Shown in pieces: positions 61,538 to 64,000 of a stretch of 64,000 nucleotides of DNA (position 1 is its first letter; each line of letters opens with the position of its first letter). The notes below the pieces were generated by a model that did no database searches, was not told the origin of the DNA, and saw only the letters and a list, made by a program, of their open reading frames with translations. Made by a program: the position numbers and the translations under genes. Origin of the DNA: Novibacillus thermophilus (GTDB lineage Bacteria > Bacillota > Bacilli > Thermoactinomycetales > Novibacillaceae); assembly GCF_002005165.1 (NCBI RefSeq), contig NZ_CP019699.1:2294001-2358000 (forward strand), read 5' to 3'.

Positions 61538-61815
61538 CTGCTAACAACGTGAGCGTGTCACAACAAGGCGTTGACCGCGTTGGCGGCCCAAAACTTACCC
61601 ATTTTGCAGCATAGACGTTCCCTATCGCAATATGGTATCCGTAGAGAGAGAATATCAAGTGGCGTGTCATCGGATGCGCAGTGGACTGTTTCAGTTGATC
61701 TACCCGTACTTGGTTTGTTGTTTTCACGGTTTACCACCGCGTTTAAACCACAAGCTGAACGGCGCGTGGACGGCGCAGATTGGAAGAGACCTGGCGTAAA
61801 AGTGGGGGATGCGAG

Positions 61816-63221
61816 ATGCAACCGGAAGTCATAGAGGAGATAGAGGGCATCATCGGGGATAAAAAGCGCGTGCTCACCGCGGAGCACGATCTGTACAGCT
61901 ATGCCTACGATGCCTCATTCGGCACACACTTGCCGGACGTCGTCGTCCAGCCCCGGACGGCTGACGAAATCGCCGCCCTGATGAAACTGGCCAACCGGGA
62001 GAAAATCCCCGTGACGCCGCGGGGGCACGCGACGTCACTGAGCGGCGGCCCGTTGCCGGTAAAGGGCGGCATCGTTCTCGACCAGACGCGGATGACCGAC
62101 AAACTGGACATCCACCGCGAAGACCTCGTGGCCGTCGTCTCAGCGGGTGTCCGGACCGCCGACATCCACAAGGCAGCAGAGGCCGTCGGCCTCATGTATC
62201 CGCCCGATCCGAGCAGCTCCAACGTCTCCACCATCGGCGGCAACCTGGCCGAAAACTCCGGCGGTCCCCGGGGTTGAAGTACGGCGTGACGAAAGATTAC
62301 GTCCTCGGGCTGGAAATCGTCACCCCGGAAGGCCGCATCATACGCACGGGAGGCCGCACCATCAAAAACGTGACCGGGTACGACTTGACCAAACTGATCG
62401 TCGGCTCCGAAGGCACCCTGGCGATCATTACCGAAGCGACGTTGCGTCTCATCCCGAAACCGCCTGCGACCGAGACACTGATGGCCGTCTTTGACGACCT
62501 CGTCCAGTCGGGGAGGGCCATCTCCCGAATCCTTTCTTCCGGCATTTTGCCCGCCAAAATGGAAATCATGGATCACGCCTGCATCGCCGCCGTGGAAAAC
62601 TACAAGCCGTGCGGCTTGCCGCTGGACGCTGCCGCCATTTTACTCATCGACGTGGACGGCCACCCGAACGCAGTGAAAGACGAAATAAACCAGGCGGCCG
62701 ACATGTGCCGCCAGGTGGGCGCCCGGGACGTCACCGTGGCACAAACGGCCCACGAGCGGAAGGCGCTGTGGTTTGCCCGCCAGCAAGTCTCCCCGGCCAT
62801 CGCCCAAATCAAGCCGACCAAAATATCCGAAGACGCCACCGTTCCGCGGAGCAAAATCCCCGATTTGTTCGCGCGCCTGGAGGAGATTCGCGAAAAGTAC
62901 CGCCTCCACCTCGTCGTCTTCGGCCATGCGGGAGACGGCAACGTGCACCCGAACATCGTCGCCGACGCCCGGGACAAAGACGAAATGAAACGGGTCGAAC
63001 AAGCGGTGAGCGACATATTTGCCGCTGCCGTCGAACTGGGCGGCACCCTCTCCGGAGAACACGGAATCGGGACGATGAAAGCCCCGTTTATGGAAATGGA
63101 GCTGGGAGCCGACGGCCTCGAACTCATGAAGCGCATCAAACGGGCGTGGGACCCCCACAACATTTTAAACCCGGGCAAAATCTTCCCCGAACCGGGGCAA
63201 AGGCTGGTGTTGTCCGAATGA
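61816..63221 (+). pseudogene. glcD: Glycolate oxidase FAD subunit GlcD, one-base frameshift
   Basis: A FAD-linked oxidase of about 468 residues if repaired. The first part from ATG 61816 holds the PP-loop (PVTPRGHATSLSGGPLPVKGGI) and ends SGGPRG-stop; the second begins KYGVTKDYVLGLEIVTPEG and reaches 63221 with FGHAGDGNVHPNI and GEHGIG. Adding one G at 62270-62273 joins them as SGGPRGLKYGVTKDY. It oxidises glycolate or another 2-hydroxy acid. The 278 bases before it (61538-61815) contain no gene I can support. It overlaps glcF by ATGA. Confidence 0.85.
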
Positions 63222-64000
63222 GAACCCAGCGTGAAACGGAAACGCGGCGCGACAGTCTCGCCTACGACCTGACATTCGACTGCGTCCAGTGCGGCTACTG
63301 CCTGCCGGTGTGCCCGACGTACGAAAGCATGGAAAAAGAGACCCATTCCCCCGGGACGGATCAACCTGGTGAAAATGGCGGCAGAAGGAAACATCGATCT
63401 CGCCCAGCTGGCAGAGCCCATCGACTTGTGCCTCGGCTGCCGCAACTGTGAAGAGATCTGTCCGACGCATGTGGAGTACGGAGCCATTTGGGAATCGGCG
63501 AAAACCGTAATCGAACAGGAACGGCACCGTCCGGTCCCCGTGAAGGCATTCCGGGCGTTCTTGTTCCAAACAGTCTTTCCGAGACGGGCGATGTTGCGCC
63601 TGATGGGGGACACCGTATGGCTGTACCAAAGAAGCGGCCTGAGACGGATCGTTCACAAATGGGGGATACTCAAGCGATTGCCGAACCACATGCGAGCGTT
63701 CGAAGCGATATTGCCGCCCGTCGAGTCGCCGAAGCGGCGCCGGGAGCGCACGCGTCAACGCACGGCAGCTCATGGACAGGCAAAAGGGACCGTGGCGTTT
63801 TTCACAGGGTGTATCATGGATGAAATGTTCCACCGCACTAACCGCCGCACAGAACAGTTACTCGCCCGAGCGGGATACGACGTCGTCGTCCCCCTGGAGC
63901 AGACGTGCTGCGGCGCCCTCCACTCCCACGCCGGAGAACGGAACGCGGCGAAGGAGCTGGCCAAACGGAACATCGCCGCCTTTGAGGCGACCGGCGCCGA
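63218..64000 (+). pseudogene. glcF: Glycolate oxidase iron-sulfur subunit GlcF, frameshifted and cut by window end
   Basis: The Fe-S partner of GlcD. From ATG 63218 the first ferredoxin motif is FDCVQCGYCLPVCPTYE, ending in THSP. The frame then changes and continues as GRINLVKMAAEGNIDLAQL, with the second cluster CLGCRNCEEICPTHVEYG and the CCG domain GCIMDEMF...TCCGALHSHAGE to the window end. Restoring one C at 63348-63352 and one G at 63353-63355 gives the typical THSPRGRINL. The 3' part of the gene is outside the window. Confidence 0.85.

Noticed and set aside
61571-61887. Opposed open frames between the aminotransferase and glcD genes
   Set aside because: Neither has a ribosome-binding site or a recognisable domain; the region is best read as a leader/promoter region.
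1-64000. tRNA, rRNA, CRISPR arrays, prophage genes, toxin-antitoxin pairs or IS elements
   Set aside because: I looked for cloverleaf ends, regular repeat-spacer patterns and transposase or phage motifs and saw none apart from the group II intron.

Overview
The window is chromosomal DNA of an endospore-forming Firmicute (Bacillales-like, GC a little over 50 %). The evidence is gene content: a tricistronic gerA-type germinant receptor, spoVAC-spoVAD, cotJABC, an alpha/beta-type and a gamma-type SASP, YjcZ-type and Gly/Pro- or His-rich coat-like proteins, ricF-ylbG, and a T-box leader. Ribosome-binding sites are strong AGGAGG types and GTG/TTG starts are frequent. A thermophilic relative of the Thermoactinomycetaceae would fit, but I cannot prove the family.

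Layout. 1-3.4 kb: end of an atypical SDR gene, an Asp23-family gene, and a group IIC-like intron wedged between a bidirectional terminator and yugN. 3.4-7 kb: CBS protein, TVP38/DedA-type membrane protein, a 36-codon microprotein behind a sigma-G-like promoter, and an ascorbate-type PTS (IIA-IIB-IIC). 7-14.1 kb: GerA/B/C receptor operon, a DUF421 gene and spoVAC-spoVAD. 14.1-18.8 kb: T-box-controlled DAHP synthase, a DUF2642 spore protein, a CorC/TlyC-type transporter and MgtE. 18.9-28 kb: coat-like genes, an XPB-type helicase with its partner, ricF and ylbG, an MFS pump behind a perfect palindrome, and a cluster of tiny membrane or Gly-rich spore proteins. 28-32.7 kb: nagB, minD-minE, cotJABC. 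32.7-37.8 kb: ECF sigma/anti-sigma pair divergent from a NEW3-domain protein plus ABC exporter. 37.9-46.6 kb: SASPs, an intracellular subtilase, PBP2, psd-rhomboid-MFS. 46.7-53 kb: greA, odhA-odhB, a nitrilase-family amidase. 53-64 kb: AprX-like protease, then a one-directional catabolic cluster (GntR regulator, DDAH/arginine-deiminase-like enzyme, YjiH-type permease, RocB-like peptidase, D-2-hydroxyacid dehydrogenase, class III aminotransferase, glycolate-oxidase subunits GlcD and GlcF) that runs off the window.

Two things cut across the window. First, at least eight genes are broken by a frameshift, and every one is repaired by lengthening a G or C run by one base. This looks like consensus undercalling of homopolymers rather than gene decay, so these genes should be treated as probably intact. 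The one frameshift that does not fit this pattern is in the intron reverse transcriptase. Second, much of the window is sporulation-linked, and several promoters resemble sigma-G, sigma-K or sigma-H consensus. I saw no tRNA, rRNA, CRISPR array, prophage or IS element apart from the intron.
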